DNA of 64,000 nucleotides, from positions 47,454 through 111,453 of the forward strand of contig CANMVD010000008.1 in the NCBI GenBank assembly GCA_947501275.1, written 5' to 3'. The stretch's first letter is position 1, and each line of letters begins with the position of its first letter. This document shows positions 1 to 10,516 of this stretch, piece after piece. The position numbers and the translations under genes are program-made. The stretch comes from an uncultured Tateyamaria sp. Lineage in GTDB: Bacteria; Pseudomonadota; Alphaproteobacteria; Rhodobacterales; Rhodobacteraceae. The notes beneath the pieces were generated by a model. It was not told the DNA's origin, searched no databases, and saw nothing but the letters and a program-made list of their open reading frames with translations.

Positions 1-209
1 GCGTTCTTAGGGGTGGTTGTTGGACGAAATGTCCTTGCCGTGCAAATCGAGTCCGGTGCGGACATTGGAATCTTTTTTTCCCGAACTTTCTTGATCTTAC
101 GCACAATCCAAAGGCGTTTAACGGATGGTTTGACGACAAAAATGCCGTGGCTTTCACAATGGCGACCGTTGCCAAGTATTTCGACGTACTTCCTTGCCAA
201 TCCGTTTGA
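1..209 (+). pseudogene. 3' end of an unidentified gene, apparently frameshifted at a T7 run
   Basis: The gene enters from the left edge. Reading from base 1, frame 1 gives protein-like sequence with good third-position GC up to about base 72 (VLAVQIESGADIGIFF). After the run of seven T at 73-79 the protein-like frame is frame 3 (NFLDLTHNPKAFNGWFDDKN, ending ...VLPCQSV), with stop TGA at 207-209. One extra T would join the two frames into a single open frame. This can be a real frameshift mutation, a homopolymer sequencing error, or slippage. I do not recognise the protein; a coding call here is moderate at best because only about 69 residues are visible. Confidence 0.4.
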
Positions 210-363
210 GGGGCATCCCATACATCTCGCGCCGCATTCCTCACGATTCAAACGTGGAAGTCGTTAAGAAAAACGACAGGCAATGAGTAAAAGCATCGGA
301 GACTGCGAAAGGACGCGCAGGCACCCCAAAAGTCACTCAACAGCTTTCAGCGAAACGTGTGTC

Positions 364-453
364 TGGCGGAGAGACAGGGATTCGAACCCTGGGTGGGCTT
401 GCACCCACAACGGTTTTCGAGACCGCCCCGTTCGACCACTCCGGCACCTCTCC
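364..453 (-). tRNA. tRNA-Ser (anticodon CGA)
   Basis: Read on the minus strand, the segment folds into a class II tRNA: a seven-pair acceptor stem (GGAGAGG with UCUCUCC, one G-U pair at the base), a D arm, an anticodon loop CUCGAAA giving anticodon CGA, a long variable arm (GUGGGUGCAAGCCCAC) and a T arm with GGUUCGAAUCC. The CCA end is encoded (TGG at 364-366). The long variable arm is typical of tRNA-Ser, and CGA reads the serine codon UCG. Confidence 0.96.
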
Positions 454-604
454 GCGGGGGTCTGGTTGGGAGCGTTTAGTGCCAAGTCTCAGCTGAGGCA
501 AGGCGGTTTTTGCCCATTTACCTTGTCACAGGGTTTTTGATGGACGTGCAACTGTTTTGGCGTACCCTATATATGGGGCAGGGTCCGCAGCAGAGGTGGC
601 GATC

Positions 605-1438
605 ATGAAAATTTTACGCGCATTCATACCAGTTTTGATGACAATTTCCGTGGGCTTGTTCCCAACGGTCTCGGCAGCAGCGGATCGGGCCAAATTAGAG
701 GCGTTTCTCGAAGTCACCGGCTTTGATGTGGCGCTGGAAAGCATCCGTTTGTCAGCCAGCACGGCACCGGAAATGCTGGGCTTGCAGGCCGAAGATTTCG
801 GCTCCGAATGGACGCGACTGACCAAAGACGTGTTTGCCACCGAAAAGATGCACGACATGGCGCTCGATATCTTGGGCAAAACGATGGACGAAGAGATGCT
901 CAGCCACGCGGCGGAGTTTTATGCTTCGGATTTGGGCAAGCGGCTGGTGGTCGCGGAAAACGCCTCACATCTCAAGGAAGAGGATGACGTCAAAACCGAA
1001 AGCGGTGAGTCGATCATTGCTGCGTTGGATCGCATGAAAAGCCCGCGGCTTGATTACCTGCGTCGGATGAACGTCGCCTCGGACAGTGCGGGCGTAAGCG
1101 TGCGTGCCATTCAGGAAATTCAGGTCCGCTTTTTGATGGCGGCAGCGGGGGCAGGGGTTATTGATCTGCAACTGGAAGAGCCGGATTTGCGTGAATTGCT
1201 GGCGTCGGATGTCGATGTGCTCAAGGAAGAACTGGCGCAGGGCGCGCTGACCGGGGCTGCCTACACGTATCAGTCCTTCTCGGACGAGGAGGTGTTGTCG
1301 TACACCAAGGCGTTGGAACATCCCGTAATGCGGCAGGTCTATGATCTGATGAATGCCGTGCAATACGAAATCATGGCCAACCGGTTCGAGGCTCTGGCCC
1401 GCGCCATGCAGGACTTGCAGCCCAGTCAGGACCTGTGA
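605..1438 (+). CDS. DUF2059-like exported protein, first of a tandem pair
   Basis: A 277-residue protein of unknown function. The start at ATG 605 is preferred over upstream alternatives because it puts a normal Sec signal peptide at the N terminus (MKILRAFIPV, hydrophobic core, likely cleavage near VSAAAD), so the product is expected in the periplasm. The mature part is mostly helical and carries two DUF2059-like stretches (for example the ILGKTMDEEMLSHAAEFYAS region and the SFSDEEVLSYTKALEHPVM region), in which a helical segment is followed by a 'residue-YxSxxGxR' style pattern. The next gene starts on the last base of its stop codon, so the two are almost certainly co-translated. Function is not known for the family. 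Confidence 0.8.
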   Translation: MKILRAFIPVLMTISVGLFPTVSAAADRAKLEAFLEVTGFDVALESIRLSASTAPEMLGLQAEDFGSEWTRLTKDVFATEKMHDMALDILGKTMDEEMLSHAAEFYASDLGKRLVVAENASHLKEEDDVKTESGESIIAALDRMKSPRLDYLRRMNVASDSAGVSVRAIQEIQVRFLMAAAGAGVIDLQLEEPDLRELLASDVDVLKEELAQGALTGAAYTYQSFSDEEVLSYTKALEHPVMRQVYDLMNAVQYEIMANRFEALARAMQDLQPSQDL

Positions 1439-2214
1439 TGCGCGCCACATTCTTTGCCTGTGTGATGGCAATTTTTGCCCTTCCTGCGGATGCGGACACC
1501 GAAGCGGACAGGCTGGTTGATGCGATGGGCATTCCGGCCCTGATCGCGGCGTTCTCCGAAGATGGCCTTGAGACCGTGCGGGACATCAATGATGGGTTCC
1601 TCAACGGGCAGGGGGGCGATGTCTTTGCTGAAACCACGCGGCGTCTTTACGATCCGGCACGGTTGGAACCAAAGTTGCGGGCTGACATGATTGCCGCGCT
1701 TGATCCGCGTGATGCGCGTCAGGCCTTGGCCTTTTTCGAAAGCGCGCAAGGTCAGCGCATCATCGCCCTTGAAGTGCAGGCGCGCCAGGCCATGGTGGAT
1801 GATGCCGTAGAGGAAACTGCAAAGGCGGCTGCGTCACGTGCAGACGATGCCACGGTTGCCTTGCTGTCAGTGCGCAACCTTGTAGATCGCAACACGGATG
1901 TTGCGCTCGCCGCGCAGCGTGCGTTCTTTGACGGGCTTGCGGCCACTTCGGATCGTACAGACATGGCCCCGGATATCGAGGGGCAGCGTGATACGATTGC
2001 AGAATCCACACGGGCGTGGCTGACGGGGTATTACATGTTGGTGGCTTCGGCGCTGGAACCTGATGATATGGATGTCTACATCGCCTTTTGGGAAACCGAT
2101 GTCGGGCAGTCCGTGGACGCGGCACTGTATTCCGCCTTTGAGGGCACTTATGTTGACCTTTCCTTTGGGCTTGGCCAGTTGGTTGGGCGGCTTTTGCCGC
2201 AGAATGAGTTATAG
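1438..2214 (+). CDS. DUF2059-like exported protein, second of a tandem pair
   Basis: A 258-residue protein whose ATG (1438) shares a base with the preceding TGA; a GTG at 1435 is the alternative start. It begins with a short signal peptide (MRATFFACVMAIFALPADA). The organisation resembles its neighbour: DIAALDPRDAR-like helices followed by ALAFFESAQGQRIIALE, and a second copy near the C terminus (YIAFWETDVGQSVDAALYSA). The shared layout suggests an old duplication, although the two sequences have drifted well apart. Periplasmic location is inferred from the signal peptide; no catalytic motif is visible. Confidence 0.75.
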   Translation: MRATFFACVMAIFALPADADTEADRLVDAMGIPALIAAFSEDGLETVRDINDGFLNGQGGDVFAETTRRLYDPARLEPKLRADMIAALDPRDARQALAFFESAQGQRIIALEVQARQAMVDDAVEETAKAAASRADDATVALLSVRNLVDRNTDVALAAQRAFFDGLAATSDRTDMAPDIEGQRDTIAESTRAWLTGYYMLVASALEPDDMDVYIAFWETDVGQSVDAALYSAFEGTYVDLSFGLGQLVGRLLPQNEL

Positions 2215-2267
2215 GCTGCAATCGCTCTTGACTTGAAAGGGCGATGGGCAGATAAGCCCGCATCCAA

Positions 2268-2294
2268 GGCCAGCTCAATCGCTGGCCCATTTCT
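2268..2294 (+). terminator. Hairpin after the DUF2059 pair, before rplU
   Basis: A perfect seven-pair stem, GGCCAGC (2268-2274) and GCTGGCC (2281-2287), with loop TCAATC, followed by CATTTCTATTT. It could end the upstream operon or belong to the rplU leader; a smaller GGGC/GCCC hairpin lies just upstream (2246-2259). Confidence 0.5.
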
Positions 2295-2395
2295 ATTTAA
2301 CACACGCTCAGAGATGGGCGCGCAGTTCGAGGCGGCAACAGCCAAAACGCCGGAATAGCCGGGGCCACAGGACGCGGAAGACAAAGGAACGACAT

Positions 2396-3112
2396 ATGTT
2401 CGCGGTTCTCAAAACCGGCGGCAAACAGTACAAAGTTCAATCGGGCGACACGCTCCGTGTTGAAAAACTGGCCGCAAATGCAGGTGACAAAGTCCAATTC
2501 AACGACGTGCTGATGATCGGTGGCGACAAGCCTCAGGTCGGCTCGCCCGTTGTGGCCGATGCAGGCGTGCAAGCCGAAGTCATCGAACAGATCAAAGGCC
2601 CCAAGACGATCAACTTCGTCAAGCGTCGCCGGAAGCACTCTTCCAAGCGGACCAAAGGGCACCGTCAGCAACTGACATTGGTGCGCATCACCGAGATCCT
2701 GTCCTCTGGCGCAGGCAAGTCCGGTGTGATGGCTGCCGAAAACGGCGCAGGCTTTGGCATTGCTGCTGTTGTGGCCGCTGCTGCAACTCCGAAGAAAGCC
2801 AAGAAGGCCGCGGCCCCCAAAGCCGAAGCGCCCAAGGCTGCCGAGCCAAAGGCTGAGGCCCCTAAGAAAGAGGCAGCTGCCAAGAAGGCAGCACCGAAAA
2901 AGGCAGCAGCTGGCGCAGACGATCTCAAGGAACTGTCGGGTGTTGGTCCCGCCCTTGAGAAGAAGCTGCACGCCAACGGCGTGACCACATTTGCCCAAAT
3001 CGCGGCATGGACGCCCGAAGACGTGGCTGATATGGACGAGAAACTGTCTTTCAAAGGTCGGATCGAGCGCGAAGGCTGGATCGCACAGGCCCAAGAAAAG
3101 ACCAAAGGCTAA
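2396..3112 (+). CDS. rplU: 50S ribosomal protein L21 with a long C-terminal extension
   Basis: Residues 1-103 are a complete L21 (MFAVLKTGGKQYKV, FVKRRRKHSSKRTKGHRQ, LTLVRITEI), which binds 23S rRNA in the large subunit. Ordinary L21 stops there; this one is 238 residues. Residues 104-130 are Gly/Ala rich, about 131-173 are a low-complexity Lys/Ala/Pro/Glu linker, and 174-238 form a folded-looking domain with an HhH-like motif (LKELSGVGPALEKKLHANGV) as in the small 'DUF4332/helix-hairpin-helix' domains. The extension is in frame and followed closely by rpmA, so it is not an assembly join. Similar tails are known on Rhodobacteraceae L21; their role is unknown. Confidence 0.95.
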   Translation: MFAVLKTGGKQYKVQSGDTLRVEKLAANAGDKVQFNDVLMIGGDKPQVGSPVVADAGVQAEVIEQIKGPKTINFVKRRRKHSSKRTKGHRQQLTLVRITEILSSGAGKSGVMAAENGAGFGIAAVVAAAATPKKAKKAAAPKAEAPKAAEPKAEAPKKEAAAKKAAPKKAAAGADDLKELSGVGPALEKKLHANGVTTFAQIAAWTPEDVADMDEKLSFKGRIEREGWIAQAQEKTKG

Positions 3113-3124
3113 GGAGAGAGACGC

Positions 3125-3394
3125 ATGGCACATAAAAAAGCAGGCGGTTCATCCCGTAACGGTCGCGACTCCGCAGGGCGTCGTCTTGGCGTGAAAAAAT
3201 ATGGTGGCGAAGCCGTCATCCCCGGAAACATCATCGTGCGTCAGCGCGGCACCAAGTTTTGGCCAGCCGCCGGCGTTGGCATGGGCAAAGACCACACGAT
3301 CTTTGCAACTGTCGACGGTGCGGTGACCTTCCACAAAGGTCTCAAAAACCGTACGTTCATTTCGGTCCTGCCAAAGGCGGAAGCTGCCGAATAA
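3125..3394 (+). CDS. rpmA: 50S ribosomal protein L27
   Basis: An 89-residue L27 with the conserved start [20 protein letters not shown], the segment that reaches toward the peptidyl-transferase centre, and the conserved [10 protein letters not shown] stretch. It begins 12 bases after rplU, behind an AAGGAGAG ribosome-binding site, giving the usual rplU-rpmA operon. There is no N-terminal cleavable extension of the Firmicutes kind. A strong terminator follows. Confidence 0.98.
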   Translation: MAHKKAGGSSRNGRDSAGRRLGVKKYGGEAVIPGNIIVRQRGTKFWPAAGVGMGKDHTIFATVDGAVTFHKGLKNRTFISVLPKAEAAE

Positions 3395-3424
3395 ACGCCA
3401 CCCAAAGGGTTTTCAAAAATTCGG

Positions 3425-3453
3425 GGGATCGGCGGAAACGCCGGTCCCTTTTT
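3425..3453 (+). terminator. Rho-independent terminator of rplU-rpmA
   Basis: Ten-pair stem GGGATCGGCG (3425-3434) with CGCCGGTCCC (3439-3448), one G-U pair, GAAA tetraloop, then TTTTTC. A textbook intrinsic terminator 30 bases after the rpmA stop. Confidence 0.9.
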
Positions 3454-3478
3454 CATTTACCTCATAAGGAACGGTCTG

Positions 3479-3982
3479 ATGACAGACCCGTTGATGACAG
3501 AACGCCTGATCCTGCGTCGCTTTGTTCCCAGCGACGTTGCTGCGGTTACGGCCGCTTTGCAGCGCTTTGAAATTTCGGTGATGCTGCCGCGTGTTCCTTG
3601 GCCCTATACGGTTGCAGACGCGGAAGTGTTTATTGCTGAAAAGGCCGCCCATGAGCCGCTGACATTCGCCATCACCAAGGGTGACGCACTGATAGGTGCA
3701 GTCAGTGCCCATGACCAGCTTGGCTATTGGTTGCTGCCTGAGGTTTGGGGGCAGGGGTATGCGATCGAGGCATCCCGTGTTGTTCTACGCAACCATTTTG
3801 CGACATCTGATCGCGACGTTCCGTCCGGGCACCGATTGGGCAATGCGCGCTCGCGTAGTGTCCTGACGCGGCTGGGATTTGTGGACACGGCTACGCGCAG
3901 TGTGTTTTGCAACGCCGAAGTCAAAGATGTCACTATTCAGGACATGACCTTGACCCGTGCCGCTTGGGAGGCAACCAAGTGA
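3479..3982 (+). CDS. GNAT family N-acetyltransferase (RimJ/RimL-like)
   Basis: A 167-residue GNAT protein: MTERLILRRFVPSDV is the typical N-terminal strand of the RimJ/RimL-type acetyltransferases, and LGYWLLPEVWGQGYAIEASR is the acetyl-CoA binding motif A (Q/R-x-x-G-x-G/A form). The last third (SRSVLTRLGF) is motif B. It probably transfers an acetyl group from acetyl-CoA to an amine of a protein or small molecule; the substrate cannot be read from sequence. Its stop overlaps the GTG start of the following LysE-type gene by four bases, so the genes are coupled. Confidence 0.85.
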   Translation: MTDPLMTERLILRRFVPSDVAAVTAALQRFEISVMLPRVPWPYTVADAEVFIAEKAAHEPLTFAITKGDALIGAVSAHDQLGYWLLPEVWGQGYAIEASRVVLRNHFATSDRDVPSGHRLGNARSRSVLTRLGFVDTATRSVFCNAEVKDVTIQDMTLTRAAWEATK

Positions 3983-4578
3983 GCGTTGCCGTCGCCACTT
4001 TTGCGATCTTCGCAGCCAGTCAGGTGGGGACACCGGGCCCAGCGAACATGGCCCTGTTGGCGACTGGTGCGCGGTTTGGCTTTCGTCGCGCACTGCCATT
4101 TGTGGCGGGCGTCGCTTTGGGCAAGCAGTTGGTGATCTGGCCGGTTGGCTTTGGCTTGATGGAGTTGGCCGATCGGGCACCTTGGGTGTTTCAGACGCTG
4201 AAATGGGTTTCTGCCGCCTACATCATCTGGCTGGCCTGGAAGGTCGCGAACCTGCGCCTTGACGTCAACACCGAAGCCCGCGCGCCCGGCTTTGCCGCTG
4301 GTCTGATTGTGCATCCGCTCAATCCCAAGGCATGGGCCATGATCGTGGCGGGATTCACTGGATTTGTTGCCCCCGGCACCGATCCGCTGATTGCGACGGC
4401 CAGCATTGCCGCTGTTTTGTTGGGAACCCAAATCATTTTGCACCCGATCTGGACCCTTGCGGGAGACCGGATCGCGCGCACCCTCGCAGGAACGCCTGCG
4501 GAACCTTATCTGATGTACACACTCGCGGCTCTGACGGTCGCATCGGTGTTGTTTGTTTTGTTCACGGGAGGAGCATAG
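3979..4578 (+). CDS. LysE/RhtB family amino-acid exporter
   Basis: A 199-residue membrane protein of the LysE family. It starts at GTG 3979 in a GTGA overlap with the upstream acetyltransferase. The signature QVGTPGPANMALLATGARFG near the N terminus is the family's conserved first helix and loop, and five to six hydrophobic segments follow (about residues 3-20, 38-60, 70-88, 110-135, 145-165, 180-199). Members export amino acids or derivatives across the inner membrane. The pairing with two acetyltransferases may mean that a modified amino acid is exported, but this is inference only. Confidence 0.87.
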   Translation: MSVAVATFAIFAASQVGTPGPANMALLATGARFGFRRALPFVAGVALGKQLVIWPVGFGLMELADRAPWVFQTLKWVSAAYIIWLAWKVANLRLDVNTEARAPGFAAGLIVHPLNPKAWAMIVAGFTGFVAPGTDPLIATASIAAVLLGTQIILHPIWTLAGDRIARTLAGTPAEPYLMYTLAALTVASVLFVLFTGGA

Positions 4579-4580
4579 CA

Positions 4581-5117
4581 ATGGAAATGGAAAAGATCGT
4601 GGCGCAGCCTGTCATTGACACGGAACGGTTTATCCTGCGCCCTTTGCGTCGCTCGGATATGGGCCTGATTGAGATGTATGCCAGTGATGCTCGCGTTGCG
4701 CGCATGACGACGTCGATCCCGCATCCGATCCCGCCTGCCATGATGGAGGCCTATGTGACCCGCGCCATGGCAGATGATCGCGAAGAAGATATCTGGGCCA
4801 TGGACGGTCTGAAAACCGGTGGCGCTGAAGTGATGGGACTGATCTCCCTCACGCGTCTGGACCGCAACCAATCTGAAGTCTCCTATTGGGTTGCCCCGCC
4901 TTTTTGGAACACTGGACTTGCGTCCAATGCGGTCGAGGCACTGGTGCAAGCCAACCCGATGATGCATGACACGATGTTCGCCTCGGTCTTTCAGGACAAC
5001 CCGGCATCCGCGCGTGTGCTGACCCATTGTGGGTTCCAGTATCTCGGGGATGCCGAGAGCTTTTCGGTTGCACGTGATGCCACCGTTCCGACATGGACCT
5101 ACAGTCACAAATTCTAG
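4581..5117 (+). CDS. GNAT family N-acetyltransferase
   Basis: A 178-residue GNAT protein starting at ATG 4581, two bases after the LysE stop, with GGGAGGAG as ribosome-binding site. N terminus VIDTERFILRPLRRSDM fits the RimJ/RimL type; the acetyl-CoA site is the YWVAPPFWNTGLASNAVEAL stretch, and NPASARVLTHCGF is motif B. It is a second, divergent copy of the fold in the same three-gene unit; substrate unknown. Confidence 0.88.
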   Translation: MEMEKIVAQPVIDTERFILRPLRRSDMGLIEMYASDARVARMTTSIPHPIPPAMMEAYVTRAMADDREEDIWAMDGLKTGGAEVMGLISLTRLDRNQSEVSYWVAPPFWNTGLASNAVEALVQANPMMHDTMFASVFQDNPASARVLTHCGFQYLGDAESFSVARDATVPTWTYSHKF

Positions 5118-5153
5118 CAGTCTGGCGCGATCGCCGAACGCAAAAACCGCTGA

Positions 5154-7357
<2,204 letters not shown>

Positions 7358-7358
7358 G

Positions 7359-7391
7359 TTTCTTCTGACTAAAAATACCACCGCCGGAGGC
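7359..7391 (+). repeat. Dispersed intergenic repeat, copy 1
   Basis: A T-TTCTTCTGACTAAAAATACC core followed by ACCGCCGGAGGC, two bases after the proB stop. The same core recurs in reverse at 22485-22518 and forward at 26007-26051, with a diverged relative at 21181. It lies only in gaps between genes. Confidence 0.7.
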
Positions 7392-7433
7392 CTAAAATCT
7401 TTGGCACCCTCGCCGACACGAAGGACACACCCG

Positions 7434-8699
7434 ATGAAAGACACCGCTGACATCCCCGTATTGATGGCCGATATCGGCGCGCGCGCCAAGGCCGCGGCTG
7501 CGACGCTCGCCTCAGCCAGTGCCGAGCGCAAACACGCCGCATTGATCAGCGCGGCTGAACACGTCTGGAACACGCGCGATGCCATCATCGCCGCAAACGC
7601 GCGCGACATGGAATTCGGGGCCAACAAAGGCCTGTCGGATGCGATGATGGACCGTTTGAAACTGGACGAGACACGTATACAGGGCATCGTCGACGGGTTG
7701 CGCGCGGTCGCAGAGCAAACAGATCCGGTGGGTGAAGTCATTGCCGAGTGGACCCAACCCACAGGCCTCAATATCCAACGGGTGCGCACACCTTTGGGTG
7801 TAATTGGCGTCATCTACGAGAGCCGACCAAATGTGACAGCGGATGCGGGTGCGCTGTGTCTCAAGGCGGGCAACGCGGTGATCCTGCGAGGCGGCTCAGA
7901 GAGCTTTCATTCCTCCGGCGCAATTCATGCCGCTTTGCAGGCCGGGCTGCGCGATGCAAACCTGCCCGAAGATGCCGTGCAACTTGTGCCCACGCGTGAT
8001 CGGGCTGCGGTCTCTGAAATGCTGACGATGACCGATTCCATTGATGTGATTGTGCCCCGTGGCGGAAAAGGCCTTGTTGGGTTGGTCCAGCGCGAGGCGC
8101 GTGTGCCTGTTTTTGCCCATCTTGAGGGCATTGTGCACATCTATGTCGACAAGGATGCGGACCCTGAAAAAGTGCTGCGCGTCGTGCTGAACGCCAAGAC
8201 ACGCCGCACGGGCATCTGCGGTGCTGCCGAATGTCTGCTGATCCATGAGGACGTCGCGCGCACAATAGGGCAGGGTGTTGTGCGGGCGTTGATGGATGCA
8301 GGCGTGCGCGTACATGCGGATGTCGCGCTGCAAACCATTCAAGGCGTACTGGAGGCCACGGACGAGGATTGGGGGCGTGAATATCTGGATATGGATATTG
8401 CGGCGCGTGTGGTGCCGGATATCGATGCCGCTATCGCGCATATTCGCACCCACGGATCAAACCACACCGATTGTATCCTGACCGAAGACGGGAATGCCGC
8501 AACGCAATTTTTCAATGAACTCGACAGCGCGATCCTGATGCACAATGCCTCGACTCAGTTTGCGGACGGGGGCGAATTTGGCATGGGCGCAGAAATTGGC
8601 ATTGCCACAGGCAAGATGCATGCCCGCGGGCCAGTTGGGGCGGCGCAGCTGACGAGCTTCAAGTATCTGGTGCGCGGAGATGGAACGGTGCGGGCCTGA
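7434..8699 (+). CDS. proA: Glutamate-5-semialdehyde dehydrogenase (gamma-glutamyl phosphate reductase)
   Basis: A 421-residue aldehyde-dehydrogenase-fold enzyme that reduces glutamyl 5-phosphate with NADPH to glutamate semialdehyde, the second step to proline. [18 protein letters not shown] and LRGGSE are cofactor-site segments; the catalytic cysteine is C262 in [28 protein letters not shown] is the conserved C-terminal block. ATG 7434 is used because the upstream in-frame extension runs through the repeat element. Forms an operon with proB. Confidence 0.97.
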   Translation: MKDTADIPVLMADIGARAKAAAATLASASAERKHAALISAAEHVWNTRDAIIAANARDMEFGANKGLSDAMMDRLKLDETRIQGIVDGLRAVAEQTDPVGEVIAEWTQPTGLNIQRVRTPLGVIGVIYESRPNVTADAGALCLKAGNAVILRGGSESFHSSGAIHAALQAGLRDANLPEDAVQLVPTRDRAAVSEMLTMTDSIDVIVPRGGKGLVGLVQREARVPVFAHLEGIVHIYVDKDADPEKVLRVVLNAKTRRTGICGAAECLLIHEDVARTIGQGVVRALMDAGVRVHADVALQTIQGVLEATDEDWGREYLDMDIAARVVPDIDAAIAHIRTHGSNHTDCILTEDGNAATQFFNELDSAILMHNASTQFADGGEFGMGAEIGIATGKMHARGPVGAAQLTSFKYLVRGDGTVRA

Positions 8700-8814
8700 G
8701 GCGACTTTCGACAAACTCAGAACACCTGACACTGTCTGCAACCACGGATGTCACCGCGTTAGGTGATAAACTCTGTTGGAGATCAATTCGCAAATTCCGT
8801 CGCGGTACGGCACA

Positions 8815-8828
8815 AAACACATGTGTTT
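8815..8828. other. 14-base perfect palindrome between convergent proA and chpT
   Basis: AAACACATGTGTTT reads the same on both strands. It lies in the 156-base gap where proA and chpT transcripts meet; no clear intrinsic terminator with a T run is visible there. It could be a protein-binding site or a weak bidirectional hairpin. Confidence 0.3.
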
Positions 8829-8855
8829 GAGGTGTATTGCGCCTTGTTTGCGGGA

Positions 8856-9452
8856 TCAGAACCGCAGCGTCAGGCTTTGCCCTGGCACCAGGGCAACAGA
8901 CGGAGTGCGCTGCACGTCTTGGGACAGAGCATAGAGGAGCGGGAACTGCACCTGTGATGGCGCGATATTCTGCGCTTCGTTTCCATCAAGTACACCCCAT
9001 AACGCACTGTCATACAGTATTTTTTCTGAATACCCGATTAACATCCATTGGCCGCCTGACACAGACAGTTCGATGCGACCACCATAGGGCATCGCCGTTT
9101 CCAGACACTGAATGCCAAGAAATCCGAGACGCACCGCCCAGCGGGGTTGTTCATCCAAAGGCCCGTAGGCAATTGTCATCCGCGCGCCACGTGTGTTGTC
9201 CTTGAGGATCGACACAACCTCAGCCCGTCCGATGGGCTGATCGCCCGCCGCACCATAAGCCATGCGGAAAAACCGGATGCGGGCGCTTGCGTTCTCGACG
9301 CTTTCGGAAATCAAGTCCATTTCAGGACCAGTGCTGCCCCCCGCCATGCCCAGCAATTCCAAACCGTTGTTGATCGCGCCAATCGGGGATATCAGGTCGT
9401 GGCAAATCCGGCTCCCGATCAGGGCGGCGAGGTTTACATTACTTTGACCCAT
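8856..9452 (-). CDS. chpT: Histidine phosphotransferase ChpT
   Basis: A 198-residue protein matching ChpT, which relays phosphate from the hybrid kinase CckA to CtrA and CpdR. The phospho-accepting histidine is H18 in RICHDLISPIGAINNGLELL, the dimerisation-and-phosphotransfer helix; the remaining part (VRLGFLGIQCLETAMPYGGR) is the degenerate ATPase-like domain that lacks nucleotide-binding motifs. ATG 9452 is chosen because the ICHDLISP helix follows directly and an AGG lies upstream (GGTCCGTTC ATG context is weak). It is divergent from the DUF3553 gene with only 26 bases between. In Rhodobacterales this pathway controls motility and often gene-transfer-agent release rather than the cell cycle. 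Confidence 0.9.
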   Translation of the reverse strand: MGQSNVNLAALIGSRICHDLISPIGAINNGLELLGMAGGSTGPEMDLISESVENASARIRFFRMAYGAAGDQPIGRAEVVSILKDNTRGARMTIAYGPLDEQPRWAVRLGFLGIQCLETAMPYGGRIELSVSGGQWMLIGYSEKILYDSALWGVLDGNEAQNIAPSQVQFPLLYALSQDVQRTPSVALVPGQSLTLRF

Positions 9453-9478
9453 GAACGGACCCTTTAGGAGAGTGAATG

Positions 9479-9667
9479 ATGGAAGATATGAACGCCATTC
9501 TGGCTCCTGGCATGTTGGTGCGGCATCCGGCACATGCGGATTGGGGCGTTGGACAGGTGCAAAGCAACGTCGCCTCCAAGGTTACGGTCAACTTCCCGGA
9601 TGCGGGCAAAGTGGTCATCGATGGCACTCGTATCGCTTTGGTTCCGGTCTTTGATGCCTCAACATAG
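9479..9667 (+). CDS. DUF3553 domain protein
   Basis: A 62-residue protein (63 if ATG 9476 is used; 9479 is better spaced from the AGGAG at 9466-9470). LAPGMLVRHPAHADWGVGQV followed by NFPDAGKVVI is the DUF3553 pattern, a small beta-rich domain resembling the CarD/UvrD C-terminal Tudor-like fold, which in larger proteins contacts RNA polymerase. Function of the stand-alone version is unknown. Divergent from chpT. Confidence 0.8.
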   Translation: MEDMNAILAPGMLVRHPAHADWGVGQVQSNVASKVTVNFPDAGKVVIDGTRIALVPVFDAST

Positions 9668-9754
9668 TTTCCGAAGTGTTAACGAGATGCAACCATGACG
9701 CGAGGCTGCGGGGTATCTTTACCTTTTCGGTGTTGTGCAAGATAGAACGCGCCC

Positions 9755-10516
9755 ATGACTCTGACTCACCAACCTGAATTCCGCACAGCCATGGCGCGCG
9801 ATGCGTCAGACCTGCGAGCCGCGCAGGCCTTGCGCTATGAGGTCTTTGTTCGCGAGTTGGGCGGGGGCGGTGCGCTGGTGGACCATGAGGCGGGTCTGGA
9901 GCAGGACCGCTTTGATCCATTTTTTGATCATCTGCTGCTATGGGACGACGCTGTGGGCCGCCTTGTTGGTGTCTACCGGATGCTGCGCGCGGACGGGGCA
10001 GCGCAGGCCGGGCAGTATTACTCAGAGGATGAGTACGATTTGACCCCATTGCGCACATCGGGGCGTAAGCTGCTGGAACTGGGGCGGTCTTGCGTCCACG
10101 TCGATTACCGCGGCGGGCCAGCGATGTATCACCTGTGGAACGGTTTGGCTGAATATGTGGCACGCCACGCGGTCGAGATCATGTTTGGTGTTGCTTCGTT
10201 TCACGGCACAGATACGACCGCACTTGCTCAGCCTTTGTCGCTGCTGCATCACCGCCATCTGGCGCCCGAATCCTTGCGCGTGACGGCGCGTGGGCCGCAT
10301 GCCCAGGCGATGGATCTGGTGGCTGAAGCCGACATTGATCGCCGCGCCGCCATGGTGGCCGTTCCTGCGCTGATCAAAGCCTATCTGCGCCTTGGCGGCG
10401 TGGTCGGGCAGGGGGCCTATGTCGATCATGCGTTCAACACCACAGATGTCTGCCTGATCATGGACATGGCAGCCATGTCCGAACGCCAGCGTCGCATTTA
10501 TGGTGCAACTTCATGA
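9755..10516 (+). CDS. olsB: L-ornithine N(alpha)-acyltransferase
   Basis: A 253-residue GNAT-fold acyltransferase of the OlsB family. It attaches a 3-hydroxyacyl chain from acyl carrier protein to ornithine, giving lyso-ornithine lipid. Seen: AQALRYEVFVRELGG, the family's early motif; DDHLLLWDDAVGRLVGVYRML-like core; LELGRSCVHVDYRGGPAMYHLWNGLAEY, the diagnostic central block; FGVASFHGTD. The next gene starts four bases before its stop and encodes OlsA, which confirms the pathway. Ornithine lipids replace phospholipids when phosphate is short, which fits the Pho system later in the window. Confidence 0.93.
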   Translation: MTLTHQPEFRTAMARDASDLRAAQALRYEVFVRELGGGGALVDHEAGLEQDRFDPFFDHLLLWDDAVGRLVGVYRMLRADGAAQAGQYYSEDEYDLTPLRTSGRKLLELGRSCVHVDYRGGPAMYHLWNGLAEYVARHAVEIMFGVASFHGTDTTALAQPLSLLHHRHLAPESLRVTARGPHAQAMDLVAEADIDRRAAMVAVPALIKAYLRLGGVVGQGAYVDHAFNTTDVCLIMDMAAMSERQRRIYGATS

